Shown piece by piece: positions 15,632 through 22,626 of a DNA stretch of 34,354 nt. Position 1 is the first letter of the stretch. Each line of letters begins with the position of its first letter. This stretch comes from an uncultured Propionibacteriaceae bacterium (lineage in GTDB: Bacteria; Actinomycetota; Actinomycetes; Propionibacteriales; Propionibacteriaceae), in contig CAKZHP010000069.1 in assembly GCA_936924635.1 (NCBI GenBank), positions 1-34,354 on the forward strand, given 5' to 3'. The notes beneath the pieces were generated by a model. It worked only from the letters and a program-made list of their open reading frames with translations. It did not search any database and had not been told where the DNA came from. Both the position numbers and the translations under genes were made by a program.

Positions 15632-17340
15632 GCGAGTCTCCTGCCCAGCCGACCGCGTACCCGCCGCCCTCGGTCGCAGGTCAGCCCTCTCCTGGGCCTG
15701 TCGAGCCGCACATGCCTGGCACCGTGCCGCCTCAGCCCGACACCGCCGAGGCGGCCGAGCCTGGGCCGAAGGTCGTCGAGCGCGCCCACCCCCTGACTCC
15801 CCTGGTGAAGGGGTGGGTGATCCTGGTGGCCTTCGGCTGGTACTACCTCCAGGAATTCGCACGCTCGGGGCGCGGGGAGGGGCCTCGCGACCTGCCCGTC
15901 CTGGTCGTGGTCGGTGGGGTGGCCGCCGTCGCCGTCCTGGCAGCGCTCTTCGGCGTGATCTCGTGGCGGACCACCAAGTTCATCGCCGACGACAGCGAGC
16001 TGCGGGTGGAGACGGGGTGGCTGTTCCGGCAGTCACGGCGGCTGGCGTACACGCGGATCCAGAGCGTCGACGTGGTGCAGCCGCTGGCCGCGCGGATCCT
16101 CGGGCTGGCCGAGCTGCGCATCGACGCCGGAGGCGACTCCACCAAGCTGCAGTACCTCGGGCGTCAGCGGGCGTACCAGATGCGCGACTACCTGATGCGG
16201 CGCGCCCACGGCCAGAGCATGACCGTCGCCGCGTCGAACGCCGCGGTGAGCTCCGGCGTGCTCGAGGACCTGGGCGCCGCCGACGAGGTGCTGGTCCGGG
16301 TCGCGCCGCAGCACCTGATCCTCGGGGCCCTGATGTCGCACGACCTGCTCGCCCTGCTGATCACGTTCGCGCTGCCCGCCGTCGCGGTCACGGTCGCGTC
16401 GTGGATCTGGCCAGACAGCTGGGTGACCGAGGCACGGTCGTACGTGCAGGTCGGCACGCTGCTGCCGATGGCGTTCGCGGTCTTCTCGTTCCTCAGCACC
16501 CGGGTCGTGGCGCAGTTCAGCTACACGCTGGCCCGGACCCCGGCGGGGCTCCGCATCAGCCGGGGGCTCACGAACCTCACCAGCCAGACGGTGCCGGTCG
16601 ACCGGATCCAGTCGATCCGCATGGTGCAGCCGTTGCTGTGGCGGCTGCTGAGACGCTGGCGGCTGGACGTGGAGGTGCTGGGGTACGGGCCCGCGACGAA
16701 CGACGAGAGCAGCAAGGAGGTCTCCACGATCCTGCTGCCCATCGGCGACGCGCAGCAGGTCGCGGTGGCCCTGGGTGCGGTGTGGCCGGGGCTGCGCCTC
16801 GACGACATCACGTTCACGCCGTCGCCGGCGAGGGCGCGGTGGCTGGACCCGCTGGCGTACACCTGGAACGGCTTCGGGTCCGACCGCTCCGTGGTGGTGA
16901 CGCGTCGCGGCTGGGCGACCCGCACGCAGTCGATCGTGCCGCACGCGCGGCTGCAGTCGGTCTCGGCCAGGCAGGGCCCGCTGGAGCGCCGCCTCCGGCT
17001 GGCCGACGTCTCGTTCCACACCACGGGCACCATCAACAACCACGGCGCGATCCATCTGGACGCCGACGTGGTGCGGCAGCTGGTGTACGGGGAGATGGAC
17101 CTCGCCACCACCTCCCGCGCCGAGGAGCTCACGCACCGCCCGCGGGTTGACCGCGCCGGGGATGCTGGGGGCATGACACCTCCCCAGGGCCCCAGCCCGG
17201 TCGGTCCGATCCTTCCCGACCGCGCCCCCACCGGTCCGCTCTCCCCCGACGGGCTCCCGGCGGGGCCGCTGCCCGGACTGCCGGTGCCCGGCCGGCCCGA
17301 CCTGCCGCCCGTGGGTCAGCCGCGGCGCGACGTACGCTGA
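15628..17340 (+). CDS. Membrane protein with three bacterial PH domains, YdbT-like
   Basis: About 570 residues. It has a Pro-rich cytoplasmic N-terminus (1-50), paired membrane helices (about 60-78 and 90-112), a first bPH2 domain (about 112-185, RLAYTRIQSVDVVQPLAARILGLA), a second helical pair (about 233-293), a second domain (about 295-375, VPVDRIQSIRMVQPLLWRLL), a third (about 415-480, VPHARLQSVSARQGPLERRL), and a Pro/Gly-rich tail of about 55 residues. The R-[IL]-Q-S motif recurs in all three domains. It starts at the GTG overlapping the previous stop. The tail begins at an in-frame ATG (17174) and is unusual for the family. It may be linker-like or the remnant of a separate small gene. 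Confidence 0.8.
   Translation: MSESPAQPTAYPPPSVAGQPSPGPVEPHMPGTVPPQPDTAEAAEPGPKVVERAHPLTPLVKGWVILVAFGWYYLQEFARSGRGEGPRDLPVLVVVGGVAAVAVLAALFGVISWRTTKFIADDSELRVETGWLFRQSRRLAYTRIQSVDVVQPLAARILGLAELRIDAGGDSTKLQYLGRQRAYQMRDYLMRRAHGQSMTVAASNAAVSSGVLEDLGAADEVLVRVAPQHLILGALMSHDLLALLITFALPAVAVTVASWIWPDSWVTEARSYVQVGTLLPMAFAVFSFLSTRVVAQFSYTLARTPAGLRISRGLTNLTSQTVPVDRIQSIRMVQPLLWRLLRRWRLDVEVLGYGPATNDESSKEVSTILLPIGDAQQVAVALGAVWPGLRLDDITFTPSPARARWLDPLAYTWNGFGSDRSVVVTRRGWATRTQSIVPHARLQSVSARQGPLERRLRLADVSFHTTGTINNHGAIHLDADVVRQLVYGEMDLATTSRAEELTHRPRVDRAGDAGGMTPPQGPSPVGPILPDRAPTGPLSPDGLPAGPLPGLPVPGRPDLPPVGQPRRDVR
17333..17338 (+). promoter_or_regulatory. -10 element of msrA, leaderless
   Basis: TACGCT, inside the last codons of the PH-domain gene, ends six bases before ATG 17345. 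The GAAGG next to the ATG is too close to act as a ribosome site. Confidence 0.45.
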
Positions 17341-17344
17341 AGGC

Positions 17345-17992
17345 ATGTTCTTCGACAAGTCCAAGATGGTCGACCTCACACACGCGCTCTCCGGTCGCAC
17401 CGAGGCCGTGGTCGACCCCCGGCGCACGCACCGGGTGCTGGGCCGGCCCATCGACGAGGTGCCCGACGGCGCCGAGGTCGCCTACTTCGGGCTGGGCTGC
17501 TTCTGGGGCGCCGAGAAGGTGTTCTGGAACACCCCGGGCGTGCTCACCACCGCCGTGGGCTACCAGGGCGGCATGACGCCGAACCCCACGTACGAGGAGG
17601 TCTGCTCCGGTCGCACCGGGCACGCCGAGGTGGTCCGCGTGGTGTTCGACCCGGCCCAGATCTCGTACGACGAACTGTTGAAGGTGTTCTTCGAGCACCA
17701 CGACCCCACCCAGGGCATGCGGCAGGGGAACGACCGGGGCACCCAGTACCGTTCTACGATCTACACCACCAGCGACGACCAGCAGGCCGCGGCCGAGGCC
17801 GCCCAGGGCCGGATGCAGACCTCCTTGACGAAGGCCGGTTTCGGCGGGATCACCACCGAGATCACGCCCGCCGGGCCGTTCTACTACGCCGAGGGTTACC
17901 ACCAGCAGTACCTGGACGCGAATCCGAACGGCTACGACTGCCACGTGCGCACCGGTGTCGCCTGCCCGATGCCGTCCGGCGCGCAGGCCTGA
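17345..17992 (+). CDS. msrA: Peptide-methionine (S)-S-oxide reductase
   Basis: Repairs oxidised methionine with thioredoxin as reductant. The 215-residue protein has the catalytic loop GLGCFWGAEKVF (nucleophile C52), the conserved TAVGYQGG and GHAEVVRVVFDP, the EHHDPTQGMRQGNDRGTQYRS block and AEGYHQQYL. Resolving cysteines are at the C-terminus (C199 and C207). The roughly 45-residue N-terminal extension is common in actinobacterial MsrA. The start ATG lies four bases after the PH-domain gene stop. Confidence 0.96.
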   Translation: MFFDKSKMVDLTHALSGRTEAVVDPRRTHRVLGRPIDEVPDGAEVAYFGLGCFWGAEKVFWNTPGVLTTAVGYQGGMTPNPTYEEVCSGRTGHAEVVRVVFDPAQISYDELLKVFFEHHDPTQGMRQGNDRGTQYRSTIYTTSDDQQAAAEAAQGRMQTSLTKAGFGGITTEITPAGPFYYAEGYHQQYLDANPNGYDCHVRTGVACPMPSGAQA

Positions 17993-17998
17993 CGCGCA

Positions 17999-18748
17999 TT
18001 GGCCGACGAGGAACGGCTGGCAGGAGGCAACGCGTCCGGCGCGGTGGTCCGGCTCGGCGACACCGTACGCAAGCCGTGGCTGCCGACCTCGCAGCGCACC
18101 AATGACTACCTGAGTGCGCTGCGGGCGGTTGGCCTGGACGTGCCGGAGCCGCTGGGCCGCGACGAGCAGGGCCGGTTCGTGCTCTCGTACGTGCCGGGCC
18201 GGATCGCGATGGACCTGCAGCCGCTCGACCGGCCGTTGCTGCGCCGCATCGGCGAGCTGGTCCGCTCCATCCACGACGCCAGCGCCGGGCTGCCGGTGCC
18301 GGCCGACTGGCCCGTGCTGCTGCCCGCCGAAGGCGCCGACCTGGTCTGCCACAACGACCTGGCCGCCTGGAACCTGGTGATCGACCGCGAGCGGCTGGTC
18401 TTCATCGACTGGGACGGTGCCGGCCCGAGCACCCGGCTCTGGGATCTCGCGTACGCGGCCGTCTCGTTCGGCCTGCTGGTGGCCGGTGAGGCGCCCGAGG
18501 AGGCGGCGGGACGACTGGCGGCCTTCGTCGACGGGTACGGTGCCGACGGGCAGCTGCGGGCCGCACTCCCCCACACCATGGCCAGGCGGGCCGAGGCGAT
18601 GCACGAGCTGCTGCGCACCTCGCACGAGACCGGCGTGGAGCCCTGGGCCACGATGTACGTCTCCGGCCACGGTGAGCACTGGGCCCGCTGCGCTGCCTAC
18701 ATCGCCGAGCACCGCAGCGCCTGGGCCGACGCCCTGCGGCCTGGCTAG
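17999..18748 (+). CDS. APH-like phosphotransferase (aminoglycoside/choline-kinase fold)
   Basis: About 249 residues of the protein-kinase-like APH superfamily. The substrate-side motif is LAGGNASGAVVRLGDTVRKP near the N-terminus. The catalytic loop is VCHNDLAAWNLVID (D120), and the metal-binding IDWDGAGPSTRLWDLAY has D137. The substrate is unknown: such genes are common in actinobacteria and are not evidence of drug resistance. The start is the TTG at 17999, six bases after the msrA stop and without a good ribosome site. The next in-frame option (GTG 18043) would remove the GGN motif. Likely co-transcribed with msrA. Convergent with the TetR gene, 16 bases apart. Confidence 0.8.
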   Translation: MADEERLAGGNASGAVVRLGDTVRKPWLPTSQRTNDYLSALRAVGLDVPEPLGRDEQGRFVLSYVPGRIAMDLQPLDRPLLRRIGELVRSIHDASAGLPVPADWPVLLPAEGADLVCHNDLAAWNLVIDRERLVFIDWDGAGPSTRLWDLAYAAVSFGLLVAGEAPEEAAGRLAAFVDGYGADGQLRAALPHTMARRAEAMHELLRTSHETGVEPWATMYVSGHGEHWARCAAYIAEHRSAWADALRPG

Positions 18749-18764
18749 GCGCGCGGACGTCCTG

Positions 18765-19367
18765 TCAGGCGGCGACCAGGCCCGAGAGCGTCATCATCAG
18801 GCGGCTGTGGACGTCGGCGAGGTCGCGGTCCGGCGCGTACGTGCGGCGGTCCAGCGCGGCGAAGGCGAGGGCGCCCATGACGGCGGCGCCCAGGTCGTCG
18901 AAGCCCGCCCCGTCCGGCGCGTGGGACGCGCCCGCCGCTGCCCGGTCGTCGCTGATCTCGGCCAGCACCTCGGTGATGGGGCGCAGGATCGTCGCGCGCG
19001 CCTCGCCGATCTCCTTCCCCCACGGCCTGCCGGCGCGGAACATCTCGGAGACCAGGATCCCGGCCTCGTCGGAATAGGCGTCCACGCGGGCCAGCACCGC
19101 CTCCGCCACGGCCGAGAGCGCCTCCCAGCCGCGCAGCCCCGCACGGGCCTCGCCGATCCCGGACCCCATCGCCTCGGCCGCGGCCACGACGAAACCGGTG
19201 AACAGCTCCTCCTTGGTGGCGAAGTGGTAGAAGATCGACCCCTTGCTGACGCCGGCCGCGGCCGCGATGTCGTCCATCGAGGTGCCGGTGTAGCCCTGGT
19301 TGGCGAACAGGGCGGCGGCGGCGTGGAGGATCTTGCCGCGTGCACTGCCGCGCGGTGCCCGGCTCAC
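18765..19367 (-). CDS. TetR-family transcriptional regulator of the YhgE operon
   Basis: 200 residues. The N-terminal helix-turn-helix (about 11-56) has the family pattern GKILHAAAALFANQGYTGTSMDDIAAAAGVSKGSIFYHF. The ligand domain is typical in length. The start GTG overlaps the yhgE stop (GTGA) and has GGAG eight bases upstream, so it is the last gene of the ATPase-YhgE-TetR operon. The perfect palindrome in the operon promoter (22394-22411) is its probable operator, which would make the operon self-repressing. The inducer is unknown; membrane-active or lipophilic compounds would be a guess. Confidence 0.92.
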   Translation of the reverse strand: MSRAPRGSARGKILHAAAALFANQGYTGTSMDDIAAAAGVSKGSIFYHFATKEELFTGFVVAAAEAMGSGIGEARAGLRGWEALSAVAEAVLARVDAYSDEAGILVSEMFRAGRPWGKEIGEARATILRPITEVLAEISDDRAAAGASHAPDGAGFDDLGAAVMGALAFAALDRRTYAPDRDLADVHSRLMMTLSGLVAA

Positions 19368-21715
19368 AGCGAGAACTCCGGGTGGAGCCGCTTCATGGAC
19401 CAGACCCGGGACCGGGCAGCACCGATCACGGACAGGCAGAAGGCGCCCACCGCCAGCACGGCGAGATAGGTCACGGCGAACCAGAAGCGGTGGTCGAGGT
19501 CACCGCTGATGGACTCCCGGAACCCGTTCACCACCTGGGTCATCGGGAGCACCCTGCCGATGGTCTGGAAGAAGCCCGGCGAGGTGACCACGGGGTAGGT
19601 GCCGCCGGCGCTGGTCAGCTGCAGCATCATCAGCACCATCGACAGCAGCCGCCCGATGGCGGAGCCGAACCAGACGTTGAGCACCTGCAGCAGGGCAATG
19701 AAGGCGAACGACACCAGCACCGCGAACCCGAAGACAGCGCCCAGGTGCTCCGGGCGGAGCTTGAGGCCCCAGACGACCACGCTGACCAGCACGACGGCCT
19801 GCACGACGCCGATCATCAGACCCGAGCGGAGGTTCGACCAGACCACACGGGTGGCACGTACGGGAGCGGCGAGCGACCGCTGCGTCAGCGGCGGCAGGAT
19901 CATCCACAGCACCAGGGCGCCGACGAAGAAGGCGAGACCCATGAAGTACGGGGCGAAGCCGACGCCATTGGTCCGCGCCTGGTGGGTGTAGCTCGTCTCG
20001 AGGTCGACCGGCGTCACCATCACCTCCGCGTTGCGGTCGGCGGAGTCGCCGAAGCTCGGGATCTTGCCGGCCGCGTCGACCAGCTTGTCCCGCAGGGTCA
20101 CCGACCCGTCGCGCACCTGTGCGTTGCCGACGGCGAGGTTGGCCGCGCCCTCGGCGAGCTGGCGGGCGGAGCCTGCCAGCGTGTGAGACCCGGAGTCGAG
20201 GTTCACCAGGCCGTCGTCGAGCTTCTGCGCACCGGCCGCGACCTGGCTGGCACCGTCAGCCAGTGCCGGGGTCGACCCGGCGAGCTTCTGCACCCCGCCG
20301 TTCAGCTGCTGGGCCCCGGTCGCGAGCTGGCTGGCACCGTTGGACGCCGTCTGCAGGCCACCGGCCAGCGTGGTCGCGCCGCTGGAGACCTGACCGGCGC
20401 CGGCGGCCAGCTTGCCGGCAGCGTCGTTGGCCTGGTCGAGGCCCGTGACGAGGGCGGGAGCGGTCTGCGCGAGCTGCTGGTTGCCAGCAGCCACCTGCTG
20501 GGCGCCCGCCGACGTCTGCTGGGCTCCCGCGGCGAGCTTCTGCGCGCTGGCGGCGGCCTTCTGCTGGTTGGCCTGCACCTCACTGAGGATCGCCGTCAGC
20601 TGCGCCTGCTGCGCGGGGGTCAGCGTCGCGGCCAGAGCCGCGGTCGACTGCGCGAGCTTGGGGTCGGTGGACCCCAGGGCGGTCGCGAGCTGAGACGCGC
20701 CGGTGGCCACCTGGGAGGCTCCCGTCGCCACCTGCGCCGACCCGTCGGCGAGCTTGGTCGCCGCCCCCGGCAGCGCACCGGCCTTCTCGGCCGCGGCGCC
20801 GAGCCCCGCCTGGAGCTGGGTGGCTCCGGTGGAGACCTGCTGGGCACCGGAGGCCACCTGCTGGGCGCCCTTGACCGCCGACGGCATCTGCCCGGCGAGC
20901 TGGGTCGCGCCGTCGCTGAGCTTCTGCGCGCCGGGCGCCAGCTGCTGGGCACCGGCGTTCAGCTGGCGGGCACCGTCGGCCAGCTTCGCCGTGGCCGGGG
21001 CGAGGGTGTCGGCGCCCTGGCGCGCGCTGGTGGCACCCGCGGCGAGCTGGTCGGCACCGTCGGCGAGCTTGGCCGCCCCGTCCGAGAGCTTCTGGGAACC
21101 GTCGGCCGCGCTCGTCGTGCCATCGGCGAGCTGCTTGGCGCCGTCGGCGGCCTGCAGCATGCCGGAGTGGATCTCGTCGACGCCGACGAGCACCTTCGAG
21201 ACGGCCTTCTCACCGATGGAGGCGGCCACCGATGCACGAACCTCGCGCAGCACCGAGGTGAGGATGGTGCGGCTGGTGTAACCGTTCGCGTCGTCGTAGT
21301 CGACCTTCAGGGGCGCGGAGACGGGGTTTGCCGAGCCGATGGTGTCGACCGAGGCGGAGAACCCCTCGGGGATCGTCACGACGGCGAGGTAGCGGCCGGA
21401 CCGGAGACCGGAGGCGGCCGTGGCGGAGTCGGTCACCGTCCAGTCCAGGGTGCCCTTGTCGAGGAGCTCCTTGCTGATGTCGGCGCCGGCCGAGAGCGTG
21501 GTGCCGTCCTCGCGCGTGATGGGGCGGTCCGACTGCACCAGCGCCACCGGGATCCGGTCCAGGTGGTCGGTCGGGCTCCAGAAGGCCCACAGGTAGAGCG
21601 CGCCGTACAGCAGCGGGAACACGGCGAGGGTGAGGAGCGCGCCGATGGTCATGGGTGCGCGGAAGAAGCGGCGCAGCTCGAGGCTGGGCCCGAAGAGGCG
21701 GCGAAGGGTGCTCAC
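19364..21715 (-). CDS. YhgE/Pip-family membrane protein with long coiled-coil ectodomain
   Basis: 783 residues. One N-terminal membrane helix (about 22-43) is followed by an extracellular conserved domain (about 50-185). Then comes a tract of about 350 residues built from degenerate seven-residue units of the type xxLAxGA, xQLxxGA or xKLxDGA (about 190-545), and five C-terminal membrane helices ending near the C-terminus. The fold is that of YhgE/phage-infection proteins, with an ABC-2-like membrane part. Relatives form part of type VII secretion (EsaA), of phage receptors or of putative exporters. The GTG start overlaps the ATPase stop (GTGA) and has AGGAGG seven bases upstream. It presumably works with the neighbouring ATPase. 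Confidence 0.9.
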   Translation of the reverse strand: MSTLRRLFGPSLELRRFFRAPMTIGALLTLAVFPLLYGALYLWAFWSPTDHLDRIPVALVQSDRPITREDGTTLSAGADISKELLDKGTLDWTVTDSATAASGLRSGRYLAVVTIPEGFSASVDTIGSANPVSAPLKVDYDDANGYTSRTILTSVLREVRASVAASIGEKAVSKVLVGVDEIHSGMLQAADGAKQLADGTTSAADGSQKLSDGAAKLADGADQLAAGATSARQGADTLAPATAKLADGARQLNAGAQQLAPGAQKLSDGATQLAGQMPSAVKGAQQVASGAQQVSTGATQLQAGLGAAAEKAGALPGAATKLADGSAQVATGASQVATGASQLATALGSTDPKLAQSTAALAATLTPAQQAQLTAILSEVQANQQKAAASAQKLAAGAQQTSAGAQQVAAGNQQLAQTAPALVTGLDQANDAAGKLAAGAGQVSSGATTLAGGLQTASNGASQLATGAQQLNGGVQKLAGSTPALADGASQVAAGAQKLDDGLVNLDSGSHTLAGSARQLAEGAANLAVGNAQVRDGSVTLRDKLVDAAGKIPSFGDSADRNAEVMVTPVDLETSYTHQARTNGVGFAPYFMGLAFFVGALVLWMILPPLTQRSLAAPVRATRVVWSNLRSGLMIGVVQAVVLVSVVVWGLKLRPEHLGAVFGFAVLVSFAFIALLQVLNVWFGSAIGRLLSMVLMMLQLTSAGGTYPVVTSPGFFQTIGRVLPMTQVVNGFRESISGDLDHRFWFAVTYLAVLAVGAFCLSVIGAARSRVWSMKRLHPEFSL

Positions 21716-22383
21716 GATGCGACCTCCTGGAGGTGCGACGAGACGGGGAGGGAGATGACGGCCGGCGGCGGGTCCATCGTGGTCGAGGTGACGACGGTGG
21801 TGCCGGAGTCGGCGATGCGGGAGAGCGAGGCCCACAGGGCGTCGCGGTGGTCGGGGTCGCGGAGCCGGTCGACGTCGTCGACGGCGAGGAGAGCGGGCCT
21901 GCCGAGAAGGGCGAGCACGATCCGCAGCTGCAGCTCCTCGAGGGGGGTCAGCTCGTCGATGCGGGCCCGGGCGGGGATCTCTGCCTGCCCCATGACGGTG
22001 GCCCAGGTGTCCCGCGCCACGTCGGAGTCGAGGCCGGGCGCCCTGCGGAAGAGCGGGGTCACCAGGTCCAGACGCTCGGTGATGAGCTCACCCACGTGCA
22101 GCGCGTCGTCGACCTCGTCCAGCCCGGAGAAGCCGGCGATGGCGGTGTGGCGCTGCACCTGCCGTCGGTGGCGAGGCATGACCTCGCCCAGGATGGTCAA
22201 GCTGCCCTGGGACGGTCTGAACCTCGCCGTCAGGGTCAGCAGCAGACTGGTGCGTCCGGACCCCGCCGGACCGGTGAGGGCGAAGACGGAGCCGGTGGGG
22301 ACCTCCAGGCTCAGCGGCCCGTACACGGGGCCTCGAGAGCCACGCAGGGCCAGGTCCTCGGCCACGACGGCATGGGTGCTCAT
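21712..22383 (-). CDS. Degenerate ABC-type ATPase paired with YhgE
   Basis: A 223-residue ABC-like nucleotide-binding protein and first gene of the YhgE operon. The Walker A loop is GPAGSGRT (38-45), with Arg in place of the essential Lys. The signature region reads LTPLEELQ instead of LSGGQ. Walker B is ALLAVDD with Asp where the catalytic Glu is usual. The switch His is replaced (VVTSTT). It should bind nucleotide weakly or hydrolyse it unusually. I recall Arg-type Walker A loops in other actinobacterial proteins next to YhgE, so this may be a family trait and not decay. ATG 22383 lies seven bases after TACAGT, so the mRNA is leaderless. Confidence 0.85.
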   Translation of the reverse strand: MSTHAVVAEDLALRGSRGPVYGPLSLEVPTGSVFALTGPAGSGRTSLLLTLTARFRPSQGSLTILGEVMPRHRRQVQRHTAIAGFSGLDEVDDALHVGELITERLDLVTPLFRRAPGLDSDVARDTWATVMGQAEIPARARIDELTPLEELQLRIVLALLGRPALLAVDDVDRLRDPDHRDALWASLSRIADSGTTVVTSTTMDPPPAVISLPVSSHLQEVAS

Positions 22384-22390
22384 GGCAACT

Positions 22391-22419
22391 ACTGTACTGA
22401 CCGGTCAGTACAAGAACAA
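22391..22419 (-). promoter_or_regulatory. Promoter of the ATPase-yhgE-tetR operon, leaderless
   Basis: On the minus strand TTGTTC (22419-22414), a 17-base spacer and TACAGT (22396-22391) are followed by seven bases and the ATG. The operator palindrome fills the spacer and overlaps the -10 element. Confidence 0.65.
22394..22411. promoter_or_regulatory. Perfect 18-bp palindrome, probable TetR operator
   Basis: GTACTGACCGGTCAGTAC is an exact palindrome of the size that TetR dimers bind. It sits between the -35 and -10 boxes of the operon that encodes a TetR regulator, so binding would exclude RNA polymerase. Confidence 0.75.
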
Positions 22420-22568
22420 CTTCTGCGGACGTGCTGCCGCCAGCGGCCCGAGCGCGAGCCTGACGCCGCTCGGCGAGGTCCAGCCAGACGGGGAACCAGC
22501 ACGTGGCGCCTTCGGCTCTGAGACCTTGTCGCGCCCGCGTTCCCACCCCAGGCAAGCGCATTCCTCGC

Positions 22569-22604
22569 TAGGGTGGACGAGACGCAGCCGGACCACGCCG
22601 GCTG
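22569..22604 (+). promoter_or_regulatory. Putative -10 and inverted repeat before the UxaE-like gene
   Basis: TAGGGT (22569-22574) fits a -10 element. Just downstream, CAGCCGG and CCGGCTG (22585-22591 and 22598-22604) form a perfect seven-base inverted repeat with a six-base gap. This could be an operator or leader hairpin. AAGGA then precedes ATG 22627 by about eight bases. Confidence 0.4.
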
Positions 22605-22626
22605 AACACCCGGAAGGACGCTCCCC

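Noticed and set aside
13714..17340. A very long open plus-strand frame that runs antisense through guaA into the PH-domain gene
   Set aside because: Only the part after 15628 resembles a protein family. The earlier part is the GC-rich antisense shadow of guaA.
17999..18748. Aminoglycoside resistance gene
   Set aside because: The APH fold is shared by many kinases with other substrates, and nothing here points to drug modification.
20100..21150. Apparent DNA repeats
   Set aside because: The repetition is explained by the coiled-coil heptads of the YhgE protein. Spacing is irregular and there are no CRISPR-like identical units.
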